A DNA stretch of 64,000 bases from Nitrosomonas sp. JL21 (GTDB taxonomy: Bacteria > Pseudomonadota > Gammaproteobacteria > Burkholderiales > Nitrosomonadaceae): positions 1 to 64,000 of the forward strand of contig NZ_QRCB01000021.1 in NCBI RefSeq assembly GCF_009833095.1, read 5' to 3'. The notes beneath the pieces were generated by a model. That model worked only from the letters and a program-made list of their open reading frames with translations. It was not told the DNA's origin and did no database searches. Position 1 is the stretch's first letter, and each line of letters opens with the position of its first letter. A program made the position numbers and the translations under genes. Positions 53,474 to 63,152 of the stretch are shown here, one piece after another.

Positions 53474-53809
53474 ATGATCGAAGACATTGATAAGGCTGAT
53501 TCCACTGTGGTGATGGATGAAATTCAGCTTATTCTGGCTGAAAAACGAACCTATCTGTCGGTATTGCGAACCGGCATTGCCATTTTAGCGTTGCCGCTTT
53601 CAGTGATGAGTGTACTGGTGGCGACGTCGCGTCTATATGATGTGGTCAACGTTTTGCATTTTTTGATTCCGCTTGGCATACTGAATCTCGCGCTAGTCGG
53701 GTTGAGTATTTATCTAATTGTTCGTGCGATTATGCGTATTCACTTCTATGATAGATTGTTGTATCAAATCAAGTTAAAGAAAAGTGAGCTTGCGGATCTG
53801 ATTGAATAG
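53474..53809 (+). CDS. DUF202-like membrane protein
   Basis: 111 residues. ILAEKRTYLSVLRTGIAILA is typical of DUF202/YidH-like proteins. It is followed by two more hydrophobic segments (FLIPLGILNLALVGLSIYLI). A small inner-membrane protein of unknown role, 58 bp downstream of the multicopper oxidase. Confidence 0.75.
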   Translation: MIEDIDKADSTVVMDEIQLILAEKRTYLSVLRTGIAILALPLSVMSVLVATSRLYDVVNVLHFLIPLGILNLALVGLSIYLIVRAIMRIHFYDRLLYQIKLKKSELADLIE

Positions 53810-53910
53810 TTGATACCTACCTAAAGGAGTAGTTTTGAGACTCGAGATAAGTGGAGCCCATGATTGTTTTTAGTGGCCGTGCCGAGATAACGCTTATCAA
53901 AGTAAATTTT

Positions 53911-54288
53911 ATGAGCAAAATTATCTTAATTGTATTGGTCAGCCTGTTACCTACGATTGTTCATGCGATCAATCTGATCTGCGAGCTAGAGTATGCCAGC
54001 GAAATAACCTCGGTGATTCCTATTGCCAGTTTTGATCCGTATGAAAAAAGCAGAGCTGATTTAGGGGGAAATTTTAGATTTTACGCCCAGTACTTACGTG
54101 GCAGTAACAAATTAAAAACCTTTGTTTATCATGATGCTAAAGCAAGGTATGTTTTGATTCATGCTGCAGAGTATCGTGTGGAAGAGACCGATTGTAAGCG
54201 ATATGAGCATGGGTTCGGTCTTAATAAAATATATTCCGCGGACCTGGAAAGGGAATTATTATTTCAATGCCGGTCGATTTGCCGTTGA
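53911..54288 (+). CDS. Secreted protein of unknown function
   Basis: 125 residues. A signal peptide (SKIILIVLVSLLPTIVHA) precedes a mature part with four Cys (LICELEY, EETDCKRY, FQCRSICR), so disulfides are likely. No family was recognised. Its TGA stop overlaps the ATG of the CapA-like gene by one base (TGATG), which suggests coupled translation and shared envelope work. Confidence 0.65.
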   Translation: MSKIILIVLVSLLPTIVHAINLICELEYASEITSVIPIASFDPYEKSRADLGGNFRFYAQYLRGSNKLKTFVYHDAKARYVLIHAAEYRVEETDCKRYEHGFGLNKIYSADLERELLFQCRSICR

Positions 54289-55223
54289 TGAGGCTCAAAG
54301 CAATATCTGCAATTATCTTGCTGATGATTATCAGCAATCCGATTTATTCACAAGACCAAACGATTCGCATGCTTTTTGTCGGGGATATGATGCTGGATGA
54401 ATTGCCGGGAGAAATGATTCGAGAAGGTAAGAATCCTTTTGCAGCATTTGATGAATTATTTGAACAGGCGGATATCACCGTCGGGAATTTGGAGTGTGTC
54501 ATTAGCGAACAAGGAGTGCCGGAGAAGAAACCTTTTACTTTCAGGGCGCATCCTCGAGTGATCCCGATATTAAAAAAATATTTCAGTGCAGTATCGCTGG
54601 CTAATAATCATAGCGGTGATTATGGGCCGCTGGCTTTTACTGACATGTTGGATTTACTGGAGCAGAGTGGCGTAGCGTATTTTGGCGGAGGACGGGATAT
54701 TAGATTCGCTCACCAGCCCTATATCATTGATATCAAAGGAAAGAAAGTTGCGTTCCTGGGATTTAACGAGTTTCTCCCCAGAAGCTTTGAAGCATTGGAT
54801 GACCGCGCCGGCGTGGCGTGGAGCGATGATGATTATGTGATCTATGACATTCAGCGAGCCAAAACTGAATTCAAGGCGGATATGGTCATTGTTTATCCGC
54901 ATTGGGGTATCGAATGGAAACAATCGGCGTCTTCTCGTCAAATGAAACTAGCGCGATTGATGATAGATGCCGGGGCAAGCGCTGTCGTGGGCGGACATCC
55001 GCATGTAACTCAGAACATTGAATGGTACAAAGGTAAACCGATTTTTTATAGTCTGGGCAATTTTATATTTAATGGTTTTGAGAAAGAAAGTAATGCACGA
55101 TTGGGTTGGGCTTTGGAATTAATAGTGACTCCCGATATGCAGATTTCTTGGAAAATTCATAAGGCCAAGCTGGATGATAATGGCATACCGCACTATGATG
55201 GCGAACTAATGATTTCACCTTGA
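54288..55223 (+). CDS. CapA-like protein (poly-gamma-glutamate synthesis type metallophosphatase)
   Basis: 311 residues with a signal peptide (AISAIILLMIISNPIYSQ). The PF09587 motifs are present: FVGDMMLDELPG, NLECVIS, AVSLANNHSGDYG, VYPHWGIEWK and VVGGHPHVTQNIEWYKGKPI followed by SLGNFIFN. These form a calcineurin-like metal site. CapA takes part in polyglutamate capsule assembly, but no capBC genes are near, so the substrate is open. The ATG at 54288 is chosen for the signal peptide and the stop-start overlap; an ATG at 54267 is possible. Confidence 0.85.
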   Translation: MRLKAISAIILLMIISNPIYSQDQTIRMLFVGDMMLDELPGEMIREGKNPFAAFDELFEQADITVGNLECVISEQGVPEKKPFTFRAHPRVIPILKKYFSAVSLANNHSGDYGPLAFTDMLDLLEQSGVAYFGGGRDIRFAHQPYIIDIKGKKVAFLGFNEFLPRSFEALDDRAGVAWSDDDYVIYDIQRAKTEFKADMVIVYPHWGIEWKQSASSRQMKLARLMIDAGASAVVGGHPHVTQNIEWYKGKPIFYSLGNFIFNGFEKESNARLGWALELIVTPDMQISWKIHKAKLDDNGIPHYDGELMISP

Positions 55224-55236
55224 AAGAAAACACGGT

Positions 55237-55269
55237 ATTCCAACCAATAGGATTTTTACTGGCTGGAAT
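55237..55269. terminator. Imperfect hairpin between convergent genes
   Basis: ATTCCAACCA and TGGCTGGAAT pair over 10 bp with one mismatch and a 13-nt AT-rich loop. It is 14 bp after the CapA-like stop and faces the convergent secreted-protein gene. Confidence 0.4.
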
Positions 55270-55304
55270 AAGGCCACTGTTGGAACGGCATGAAAGGCGT
55301 TATT

Positions 55305-56171
55305 TCACAGTTTTTCAAAACTGCCATTTTTATTTCTAAACCAGGATTCTCCCGTGAAGGCATCAGTTACCGTGCTTGCATCTGTAGTAAAGCAGTCGGC
55401 AACAGTTTGAGCGGTAAAGGTACCTTTGGTGCTGTACAGCACGGGTGGGTTCGTGACGATACCAGGAGTGCCGGGTGGAATCACGCTGGTGATGGCGGTC
55501 GTGACATCGAAACAAAGATCGGAGTTTACGATGATATTCGCAGTTTCAACGGGGGCATTTTTAGTGCAGTGCTTGACGTTGGCGGTTGCATCGACGATCT
55601 GTTTGATATCGATCGGAAATCCCGTAACGCTGATGCCTGTTATTTGAGAACTGGATACCGTGTTCGTTCCCAGCAGCGAAATGCCGCTTGGGGCCGTTTG
55701 TTTCGGTGGTTTACAGAGGTTGCTGTTGCTCAGATCCGGTGCCGGTACGCAATGACCGTTCGTCGTGACTGTGACGACATTGCCGCTTTGACTGTACGAA
55801 ATACCGGCAGGTACGGTAGACGTATCGCATCCGGTAATACTGCCGCCTCCGGAATTGTTCACCTGCGCCATTAAGTTGGCGAGCGAATCAATCTGTGTCG
55901 GGCTGCCGCCAAAAGCGCCGCCAAGCACATACACGTTGTTATCGGACTTATTTACACCAGCGTAGATTTGCGATTCTGGGTAAAAGCGGAATAACCATGG
56001 TTCAATGCTCTGAGTGCCTTGGTGACTGGGAAAATACTGAGGAAAGGTGGTTTCTGCCCAGTTGAGCAGCCGCTCGGTATCCCCTGCAAGGTCAGCCGCG
56101 GCGAAGTTCGCTTTACCCAGTAGAACGAGAGTACAGGCCGATGCCAGCAAAAATTTCATGTGTTGTTTCAT
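55305..56171 (-). CDS. Secreted Cys-containing protein with WAE-YPQYF-type domain
   Basis: 288 residues. A signal peptide (LLASACTLVLLGKANFAAA) is followed by RLLNWAETTFPQYFPSHQGT and WLFRFYPESQIYAGVNKSD, a short domain often seen at the start of secreted betaproteobacterial proteins. The rest is Thr/Ser/Val rich with six Cys. No enzymatic motif is seen. GGAG lies 7 nt before the ATG at 56171; an inner ATG at 56159 is possible. Possibly an extracellular binding or structural protein. Confidence 0.65.
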   Translation of the reverse strand: MKQHMKFLLASACTLVLLGKANFAAADLAGDTERLLNWAETTFPQYFPSHQGTQSIEPWLFRFYPESQIYAGVNKSDNNVYVLGGAFGGSPTQIDSLANLMAQVNNSGGGSITGCDTSTVPAGISYSQSGNVVTVTTNGHCVPAPDLSNSNLCKPPKQTAPSGISLLGTNTVSSSQITGISVTGFPIDIKQIVDATANVKHCTKNAPVETANIIVNSDLCFDVTTAITSVIPPGTPGIVTNPPVLYSTKGTFTAQTVADCFTTDASTVTDAFTGESWFRNKNGSFEKL

Positions 56172-56308
56172 GCAAGGTCTCCAATGATATGAACGATAGG
56201 ATGAAGTAGTGAAATAACGAATCAGCTGCAGAATTTCGTCATTTGACCCAATGCACTGTCTTCGATAAAGGAATCATCAGGAGTCAAAGCAGTGCATGAT
56301 TGCTTTAC

Positions 56309-56452
56309 GGAAGCTCTGAAAAGGTTAGCGAGAACTGTCGGGTATCACCTATCGGTCTCAATATGCCTGATCTACAAAGTGTAAATGAGCATTTTGAGCC
56401 TGATTTCAACGCAACTTGACCGCGTGCGAGCGCGGTCGTTTTTCAGAGTTTC
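56309..56452 (-). repeat. Dispersed repeat copy F with terminal inverted repeats
   Basis: A 144-bp unit. The left end GGAAGCTCTGAAAAG (56309-56323) and the right end TTTTTCAGAGTTTC (56439-56452) are inverted repeats like those of copy B. The core on the minus strand (56381-56410) matches copy A at about 24 of 29 positions, with CAAAATGCTCATT identical. It is the best-preserved copy together with B. Confidence 0.65.
56418..56443 (+). terminator. GC-rich hairpin with T-run inside repeat F
   Basis: GACCGCG-TGCGAG-CGCGGTC forms a perfect 7-bp stem, followed by GTTTTT: the form of a Rho-independent terminator for rightward transcription. No rightward gene precedes it; both neighbours are leftward. 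Confidence 0.5.
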
Positions 56453-56634
56453 ATCAAATGCTGAATCAAATGGCCTATTCGTACATTATCATTGAATGGA
56501 GTTGGATCAAGTCTCGAAATGGCGGCAGAAAACAGCCTATTTCAGAGATCGAGCAGAAAGCTGAGGTGTTCCGATAGCGGGGTAATGATCAAAGATTATT
56601 CCTGAAGATCGTTCATGAGGTGAGTATCAGACAA

Positions 56635-57498
56635 TTAACCCTTATTTTCATAGCCGGTGGTATGGCGCTGTTTGAGCTGTTCCAGGGTCATTCCGAATAA
56701 TTCAGTAACAGGCTGGTAGTCAGCTTCTGGCGATTTTTCATGGATCGCAATCAATTTTTTGTTGCCGTTATGTGAATAGCTGAGCACGGATCCATACTGC
56801 TCAAGCTGCTTCAAGTTGATCAGGGTTTTCGCATAGTCTGGAAAGTTTGATAAAAAATCATTGAATTCGAATAATAAATCATCGGTAAGTCGGATGACAT
56901 GTTCAGTAAGATCAATCAATAGCAGCAGACTGGATTTATCGGCATATCCCATCACTTGATTCGGGTCGAGGGCGTCATAGGTTACAGCGGGAAATTGATC
57001 AAGAATGGCTATTTTAATGGACTGTTCGATTTCATTCCGTTTGCGCCAGAGCTTCAATAAATAATTATAGTTGTGAATCATGGCTCTGATCCGCGAGATC
57101 TGGCTCCACTTTGGACCGGTATTCGAAGGCGCTTTGGGAATCAAGAAGGAAAGTCGGGAATAATCTTCGGCAATGGGTACGGAGATGAAAAGAATGGTGG
57201 GTATGGCAAGCATTCTCTGTATGGGATGGTGATTCAACGTTCCATGATAATTCTGTTTGATGGCAATCAGATTGGATCGTGCTTCTTCAGCAAGAAGCAG
57301 CCATTTATTGGTGATATTCAGTTTCTCTTTTTCTGTTTCAACATACTGATGGTATTTGAGAGAAAAATAGGCCGCTGCAGCGCCCAGGATAGATGCAAAG
57401 AATGCGCTGAGAATCGGGAATAAATAGTCCTTTAAAAAATTGCTATCTTGCTTGAGGCTTTGTATTGCATGAATAATCTGTTCTGTTTCGTAATCCAT
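56635..57498 (-). CDS. Membrane-anchored protein of unknown function
   Basis: 287 residues. One hydrophobic segment (YLFPILSAFFASILGAAAAY, about 27-46) follows a short N-terminus; the remainder is helical and charged, and is probably cytosolic. No family was recognised. AAGGA lies 6 nt before the ATG at 57498; the 13-codon upstream extension is rejected. The gene stands alone. An unrelated small lipoprotein gene lies divergently. Confidence 0.65.
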   Translation of the reverse strand: MDYETEQIIHAIQSLKQDSNFLKDYLFPILSAFFASILGAAAAYFSLKYHQYVETEKEKLNITNKWLLLAEEARSNLIAIKQNYHGTLNHHPIQRMLAIPTILFISVPIAEDYSRLSFLIPKAPSNTGPKWSQISRIRAMIHNYNYLLKLWRKRNEIEQSIKIAILDQFPAVTYDALDPNQVMGYADKSSLLLLIDLTEHVIRLTDDLLFEFNDFLSNFPDYAKTLINLKQLEQYGSVLSYSHNGNKKLIAIHEKSPEADYQPVTELFGMTLEQLKQRHTTGYENKG

Positions 57499-57732
57499 GG
57501 ATTTCCTTTGAACTTTTGAACGTCGGTCGATGACCAATTATTAGCGATTGATCAGTCAATGGCCTATAGAGTTGTGCGTTGTAAGAACTCTTCAAACTCA
57601 TAATGATGAGTCATATGCTTAAGTCTAAACTTACTTGATAATCTATCATCAGTAAATGATTAATGGCATGGGTAGCAAGAAGTTTCTACATCCAACTTGC
57701 AAAGGGCATATCATGGTGGATAGGAGATTAAA

Positions 57733-57912
57733 ATGAACATAAAACAAACGGCAATCATAATGATTGTTTTGGCGGTAATACCGCAGTTATCAGGTTGCTG
57801 GGCAGTGGCCGCTGCGGGGGCAGGCGCGTATGGCGGATATCAGATGAAAAAAGAAGGGTATACGCTGCAGAATCCGGTAACTAAGGAGGAAGAAAAGAAA
57901 ACCAATAAGTAG
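57733..57912 (+). CDS. Small lipoprotein
   Basis: 59 residues. A signal peptide with lipobox LSGC is followed by AVAAAGAGAYGGYQMKKEGY, a Gly/Ala stretch, and a Lys/Glu-rich tail. GGAG lies 6 nt before the ATG. It resembles small glycine-rich outer-membrane lipoproteins. The function is unknown. It converges on lspA, whose product matures lipoproteins. Confidence 0.65.
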   Translation: MNIKQTAIIMIVLAVIPQLSGCWAVAAAGAGAYGGYQMKKEGYTLQNPVTKEEEKKTNK

Positions 57913-57950
57913 CATCAATAAAATCATAGGAAGATGCCTAAGGAGCTTGT

Positions 57951-58442
57951 TTATTGTTTTTCTGAGTTCGGGCGACTTTTTTCTTCCTTATTTCGAATAC
58001 TGTCATAAATCATCAGTGCCGCCCCAATGAAAATGGCGGAATCAGCGATATTGAACGCCGGCCAATGATTCTCGCCGATATAAAAATCCAGGAAATCGAC
58101 CACATGACCCAGAGTGATGCGATCATACAAGTTGCCAAGCGCACCGCCCAAGATAAAGCTCAATGACAGGCAGAATAATTTTTCCTGGCGATATTTGTTG
58201 AGCATGTAGACGATCACCAGCGCGGCACTGCCGGCAACGATACTCAGGAACCATCGCTGCCAGCCGGGCTGGTCGCTGAGGAAACTGAAAGCAGCGCCAG
58301 GGTTGTAAGTTAGAACGATGTTGAAGAAGCTCGTGATGGGGATCATTTGACCGAACTGCAGCGTGGACTCAACCCAATATTTAGTGGCAAGATCGAGCGC
58401 TAAAATGATCAGCGCCATAATTAAGCAAATCGAGAGCTTCAT
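57951..58442 (-). CDS. lspA: Lipoprotein signal peptidase II
   Basis: 163 residues with four membrane helices. The catalytic Asp residues lie in GNLYDRITLGHVVDF and FNIADSAIFIG; YNPGAAFSFL is also conserved. It cleaves prolipoproteins after lipid attachment in the inner membrane. Third gene of the ribF-ileS-lspA run, 33 bp after ileS. The ispH gene that often follows is absent. Confidence 0.95.
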   Translation of the reverse strand: MKLSICLIMALIILALDLATKYWVESTLQFGQMIPITSFFNIVLTYNPGAAFSFLSDQPGWQRWFLSIVAGSAALVIVYMLNKYRQEKLFCLSLSFILGGALGNLYDRITLGHVVDFLDFYIGENHWPAFNIADSAIFIGAALMIYDSIRNKEEKSRPNSEKQ

Positions 58443-58475
58443 ACCATCAGTTTCCGCGTGAAGTTATAGCTTGAG

Positions 58476-61277
58476 CTAAGCACAATGCCGAGTTTCGCCG
58501 GCACCATAAAGATTGAGAATGCAGCGTTCGCACAGCGTCGGGTGCTCACGATGATGGCCGACATCGTCTCGATAATGCCAGCATCGTTCACATTTCTCGT
58601 GTTTACTCGGTGATACGAATATGCCCTGTTGTTCTGGATGACCGACCTCGATCACATGCGCTTCCGAGACGATCAGTACAAAGCGTAAGTCGTTTCCTAA
58701 TCCATTCAGTAATGCAAAGTCTTCCTCATTGGCGCGGATTTCGACTGTGGCAGCCAATGAAGAACCAATGTCTCCCCGGATTCGCGAGTCTTCGAGTTTT
58801 TTAAGCACTTCCGAGCGCAATGCCCGTATCATTGACCAGCGTTGCTGTAGAACCTGATCATCAGGTTGCGCGGGAAAGCTATGCCACGTATGTAACAGCA
58901 CGCTATCTTCAGCATCGCCGGTGAGGTGCGCCCAGACTTCATCGGACGTAAAGCTCAGAATTGGCGAAAACAGCCTCACTAAGCTGTGTGCGATATGATG
59001 CAATGCGGTTTGCGCTGATCGGCGCGGCAATCCTGTGCGAGCTGCTGTGTATAAGCGATCCTTGAGGATGTCCAAATAGAATCCTCCCAAGTCTTCCGAA
59101 CAGAAATTATGCAATTTGTGAACGACTTGATGAAATTCGTAGCGGTCGTAGCATTGCGTGAGATCGTTCTGAAATGCTTCCGTCAACGCCAGCATATAGC
59201 GATCGATTTCCAGACAGTCAGCGACATCGACCCTATCGGATTCAGGATTGAAATCCATCAAATTGGCTAGCAAAAACCGTAAGGTATTGCGGATGCGCCG
59301 ATAGCTCTCGACCACACGCTTCAGAATTTCTTCCGAAATGGACAACTCGCCGGAGTAATCGGTTGATGCGACCCATAACCGCAGAATATCGGCACCAGAC
59401 GTGTCCATCACCTTTTGCGGCGCAATGACGTTACCCTTGGATTTGCTCATTTTGTGGCCATTGCCATCAACTACGAAGCCATGTGTCAATAATGCCTCAT
59501 AAGGTGCCCGGCCATTGATGGCGCAGCCGGTGAGCAGCGAAGACTGGAACCAGCCGCGATGTTGATCCGAACCTTCGAGATATAAGTCCACCGGCAGTCT
59601 CAGTTGCGAATCAGATTTGACCACAGTGTCATGTGTCGTACCGGAATCAAACCACACATCCAATGTGTCGGTCAGTTTCCTATAATCGCTCGCTTCGGCA
59701 CCGAGCAATTCTGTAGCGTCCAACGCAAACCACGCTTCTATCCCTTGCTGTTCGACGCGCTGCGCGACTTGTTCGAGTAATTCGAGCGAACGTGGATGTA
59801 GCGCATGGGTATCCTTATGCACAAAGAAAGTCATCGGCACACCCCAATTACGTTGCCGCGATATGCACCAATCCGGACGATTCCTGATCATGGCTTCCAG
59901 CCGTGCTCTACCCCATGTGGGATAGAATGCGGTGGCTTCGACCGCTTGCATTGCCAGTTCGCGCAATGTTTTTTCGTGGCGTACTGTGCCATTTGAGCGA
60001 TGCTGATTCATGCCTATGAACCATTGCGGTGTCGCGCGGAAAATGATGGGGGTTTTATGACGCCAGCAATGCGGATAGCTATGGTCTATTTTTTTTAAGC
60101 AGAATAAATGGCTGCTGGTCTTGAGCGTATCGATGACGACATCGTTGGCTTTCCATACCGATAGTCCGCCGACCAGTGATGTGCTGTCCATAAACTTGCC
60201 ATTTCCATCCACCGGGCTTTCGCTTGGCAGGCTATATTTCTGGCCGATGACGTAGTCGTCCAAGCCGTGTGCCGGAGCGGTGTGCACCAAGCCGGTACCG
60301 GCTTCCAGCGTGACGTGTTTGCCGCAAATGATATTGACGGCGCGCGCTTCGAAAGGATGCCGCAACGGTAGATGTTCCAGCGCCTGGCCTTTGCACGTCG
60401 CAAGTGCCGCTCCAGTTAATTGATAGCGTTCCAGACAAGTTTGTTTCAATTCCTCTGCCAGAATCAGTAAACCGCGATCGGATTGAATCAAGGCATAGTC
60501 AAAATCGGGATGGACGCTGACTGCCTGATTGGCAGGCAATGTCCATGGCGTGGTAGTCCAGATGATGGCATAGGCTTGAGCATCGGCTGGAAGAGCTACC
60601 CCAAAGGCTTTGCTGAGCATAGGGTATGCCGATGAGTGCACTTCAAAACCCACGTCGATTGCCGGCGAGGTTTTGTCTTCATATTCCACTTCGGCTTCTG
60701 CCAATGCCGAGCCACAATCGATGCACCAATTGACAGGTTTCTGACCTTGGTATAAATAACCATTTTGGTAAATCTTACCTAGTGCACGAATGATACCCGC
60801 TTCAGTTTTGAAATTCATCGTGAGGTAGGGACGATCCCAATCTCCGAGCACACCCAAGCGGATAAAATCTTTTTTCTGCCGTTCCACCTGTTCCTTGGCA
60901 AAAGCACGGCAAAGCTCACGTACTTTATCAGCCGGCAAGTGTTTGCCGTGTTTTTTTTCGATCTGATGTTCGATCGGCAAGCCATGGCAGTCCCAGCCAG
61001 GTACATAGGGTGCATCGAAACCCGAAAGGGTCTTGCTCTTGATGATGATGTCCTTGAGAATTTTATTGACGGCGTGGCCGATGTGAATGTCGCCATTTGC
61101 ATAGGGGGGGCCGTCATGCAAAAGGAATAACGGCCGTCCTTTGCTGGTGTCGCGGATTTTCTGATACAGATTCTTGTCTTGCCAGGCTGCTAACATGGCT
61201 GGCTCGCGGCTGGCCAGATTGCCACGCATTGGGAAGGGCGTATCAAGTAAGTTGAGCGTTTTTTTATAGTCAGTCAT
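58476..61277 (-). CDS. ileS: Isoleucyl-tRNA synthetase
   Basis: 933 residues, full length for the bacterial type. HIGH is at 65-68 ([11 protein letters not shown]) and KMSKS near 608 ([10 protein letters not shown]). The editing domain is present ([15 protein letters not shown]), and a C-terminal zinc site ([19 protein letters not shown]) is visible. It charges tRNA-Ile. Between ribF and lspA, the standard order. Confidence 0.97.
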   Translation of the reverse strand: MTDYKKTLNLLDTPFPMRGNLASREPAMLAAWQDKNLYQKIRDTSKGRPLFLLHDGPPYANGDIHIGHAVNKILKDIIIKSKTLSGFDAPYVPGWDCHGLPIEHQIEKKHGKHLPADKVRELCRAFAKEQVERQKKDFIRLGVLGDWDRPYLTMNFKTEAGIIRALGKIYQNGYLYQGQKPVNWCIDCGSALAEAEVEYEDKTSPAIDVGFEVHSSAYPMLSKAFGVALPADAQAYAIIWTTTPWTLPANQAVSVHPDFDYALIQSDRGLLILAEELKQTCLERYQLTGAALATCKGQALEHLPLRHPFEARAVNIICGKHVTLEAGTGLVHTAPAHGLDDYVIGQKYSLPSESPVDGNGKFMDSTSLVGGLSVWKANDVVIDTLKTSSHLFCLKKIDHSYPHCWRHKTPIIFRATPQWFIGMNQHRSNGTVRHEKTLRELAMQAVEATAFYPTWGRARLEAMIRNRPDWCISRQRNWGVPMTFFVHKDTHALHPRSLELLEQVAQRVEQQGIEAWFALDATELLGAEASDYRKLTDTLDVWFDSGTTHDTVVKSDSQLRLPVDLYLEGSDQHRGWFQSSLLTGCAINGRAPYEALLTHGFVVDGNGHKMSKSKGNVIAPQKVMDTSGADILRLWVASTDYSGELSISEEILKRVVESYRRIRNTLRFLLANLMDFNPESDRVDVADCLEIDRYMLALTEAFQNDLTQCYDRYEFHQVVHKLHNFCSEDLGGFYLDILKDRLYTAARTGLPRRSAQTALHHIAHSLVRLFSPILSFTSDEVWAHLTGDAEDSVLLHTWHSFPAQPDDQVLQQRWSMIRALRSEVLKKLEDSRIRGDIGSSLAATVEIRANEEDFALLNGLGNDLRFVLIVSEAHVIEVGHPEQQGIFVSPSKHEKCERCWHYRDDVGHHREHPTLCERCILNLYGAGETRHCA

Positions 61278-61295
61278 GAAAATGAATTGAATAGA

Positions 61296-62273
61296 TTATA
61301 CATTGCTGCACATGCTACTTGAATGAAGGGAAGTCGTCATGAAAAAATCCTTGGCGTGTGCCACATCGGTTCTGATCTGCTGAACGAGAGCGTCAATATC
61401 GGTGTATTTTTCTTCATCGCGCAGTTTGTGCAGAAAATTGATCTGAATAGGCTGTCCATAAATGTCATCATCAAAGTCAAATAAGTATGCTTCCAGCACC
61501 GGTTTGCCATTTTCATGCGTGGTAGGCCGCACCCCGAGACTGGCAACCCCGGGCAGAGGGGTAGCGGGCGATGATCGAAGGGCTCCTGAAACGGATACCA
61601 CAAAAATTCCGGACAGCGGTGGGCGGTTGTGTTGCAACTGGATATTGGCGGTGGGAAAGCCGATTTTCTTTCCAAGCTTATCGCCATGTGTTACCCGTCC
61701 ACTGATGCTGTAAGGTCGACCCAACAGTTTCTGCGCCTTGTTCAAATCTCCTTGTGTAAGTGCTTGCCGAATTGCGGTGCTGGAGACGCGCTGACCATCC
61801 ACGGTTACACTGGGCATCGTCTCAACAGTGAATTGATTAGCGGCCGAGTAGTCTTGCAGCATGTTGAAGTCGCCAGCGCGACGTGCGCCAAAGCGGAAAT
61901 CATCGCCAACCAATAACCAGCGAACTGCTAATTTCCGATTTAAAATATGGGTAATGAATTGTTCCGGGGGAATTTGAGCAAAATCATAATCGAATCGGCA
62001 TACATGGATACAATCCATGCCTGCTTCGATTAGGCAGGCCATTTTTTCGCGCAAGCTACTCAACCGGACGGGTGCTTGATCAGGAGAGAAGAATTCACGT
62101 GGATGGGGCTCGAAAGTCAGTACACATGCTGGCAGCGCCAACTGGTTGGCGACTTTTTTTAATCGATGAAGCATGGCTTGATGACCCAGATGGACGCCGT
62201 CAAAATTGCCTATCGTCAATGCAATCGGCATCGCTGGTTGGGTGCATGTCGATGCTTTGCGCCAAGTGTGCAT
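61296..62273 (-). CDS. ribF: Bifunctional riboflavin kinase / FAD synthetase
   Basis: 325 residues. The N-terminal nucleotidyltransferase domain has LTIGNFDGVHLGHQAML and LVGDDFRFGARRAGDF. The C-terminal riboflavin kinase domain has RPYSISGRVTHGDKLGKKIG followed by FPTAN. It makes FMN and FAD from riboflavin. 18 bp upstream of ileS. A C-terminal tail of about 15 Ser/Met-rich residues is longer than usual. Confidence 0.95.
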   Translation of the reverse strand: MHTWRKASTCTQPAMPIALTIGNFDGVHLGHQAMLHRLKKVANQLALPACVLTFEPHPREFFSPDQAPVRLSSLREKMACLIEAGMDCIHVCRFDYDFAQIPPEQFITHILNRKLAVRWLLVGDDFRFGARRAGDFNMLQDYSAANQFTVETMPSVTVDGQRVSSTAIRQALTQGDLNKAQKLLGRPYSISGRVTHGDKLGKKIGFPTANIQLQHNRPPLSGIFVVSVSGALRSSPATPLPGVASLGVRPTTHENGKPVLEAYLFDFDDDIYGQPIQINFLHKLRDEEKYTDIDALVQQIRTDVAHAKDFFMTTSLHSSSMCSNV

Positions 62274-62450
62274 GAGCTGAAATCCAAAAATTACTGATTC
62301 TAGCGTGTTTGCAGTAAACAGGTCTAGCGGGGATGGGATGATCCGTATTGATTATGTGAGCTTGTTTGCGCACATATGAGCTCAACAACATTCACTGTGA
62401 TTAACTTCTTCAGGGAGAAGATATAATACTGCCTGGAGTTTTTGCTTGAA

Positions 62451-63119
62451 ATGCCAACGGTAGTTTTTTGTCGCCAGGGTTCATTTATACATTTATTTTT
62501 TTATTCATTGAAGTACTCGTATTCATCCATAACTTTCGCTGAAAAACAGGATTTGATTCTGCAAGCGCTGGCAGAAATGCTGGAGGATTCATCCAGGCGC
62601 AGCATAACCACTAAAGCTTTAGCCATTCGGCTGGGGATTTCCGAATCCTCGATTTATCGCTGCTTTACCAATAAATCTCGAATGTTTGAAGCCCTCATCG
62701 TGTTTATTGAAAAAACTGTGTTTCCTTTACTTAACCACATACTGCAGGAGGATCAACCAGGCATTCAGAAAGTTGAGAAAGTGTTACTGTTGTTATTGGG
62801 TTTTGCACAAAAGAATCCGGGTCTGACGCGTATTCTCATTGGTGAGGTTCTCATCAAAGAAAACGCACATTTGCAACCTCGTGTCGATCAATTGCACGAC
62901 CGATTGGAAGCGACCATAAAGCAGGCGGTGCGATTCACCATCCACGAAGACCGAATCACAACTCCTATTGATGTGGCGGCTCTAGCCAATGTATTGATGT
63001 GTTTTGTGGTAGGGCGGTGGTATCAGTTCGTGCGCAGCGAATTTAAGCGTGATCCCCTGGCAGATTGGGAAAAGCAGCGCTTGATGCTGCTACCGGATGA
63101 ACTGCTGGCGCGACGGTAA
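62451..63119 (+). CDS. slmA: SlmA-like TetR-family nucleoid occlusion factor
   Basis: About 222 residues. The TetR HTH reads ITTKALAIRLGISESSIYRC, followed by FTNKSRMFEALIVFIE. The remainder, LLLLLGFAQKNPGLTRILIG and FVRSEFKRDPLADW, closely follows SlmA, which binds specific chromosomal sites and blocks FtsZ ring assembly over the nucleoid. The start is uncertain: TTG at 62442 (GGAG 3 nt upstream) or ATG at 62451 (13 nt). The first 25-30 residues do not resemble SlmA, so a later start is also possible. Confidence 0.85.
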   Translation: MPTVVFCRQGSFIHLFFYSLKYSYSSITFAEKQDLILQALAEMLEDSSRRSITTKALAIRLGISESSIYRCFTNKSRMFEALIVFIEKTVFPLLNHILQEDQPGIQKVEKVLLLLLGFAQKNPGLTRILIGEVLIKENAHLQPRVDQLHDRLEATIKQAVRFTIHEDRITTPIDVAALANVLMCFVVGRWYQFVRSEFKRDPLADWEKQRLMLLPDELLARR

Positions 63120-63152
63120 GCAGCTTCAGATTAAAATGAATAGTTGATTGAA

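Larger units (their letters stand above)
56172..56634. other. Intergenic region with repeat copy F
   Basis: 463 bp between two leftward genes. The middle is repeat copy F with a terminator-like hairpin in the rightward direction. No credible ORF with a ribosome-binding site; an 18-codon frame at 56364-56420 has none. Confidence 0.55.

Noticed and set aside
55290..55874. Long rightward frame antisense to the secreted Cys-containing protein
   Set aside because: It mirrors the Thr/Ser codon bias of the real gene, which has a signal peptide and ribosome-binding site on the other strand.
62422..62427. TATAAT upstream of the slmA-like gene as a sigma70 promoter
   Set aside because: No acceptable -35 at 16-18 bp, and the resulting leader would nearly remove the ribosome-binding site.
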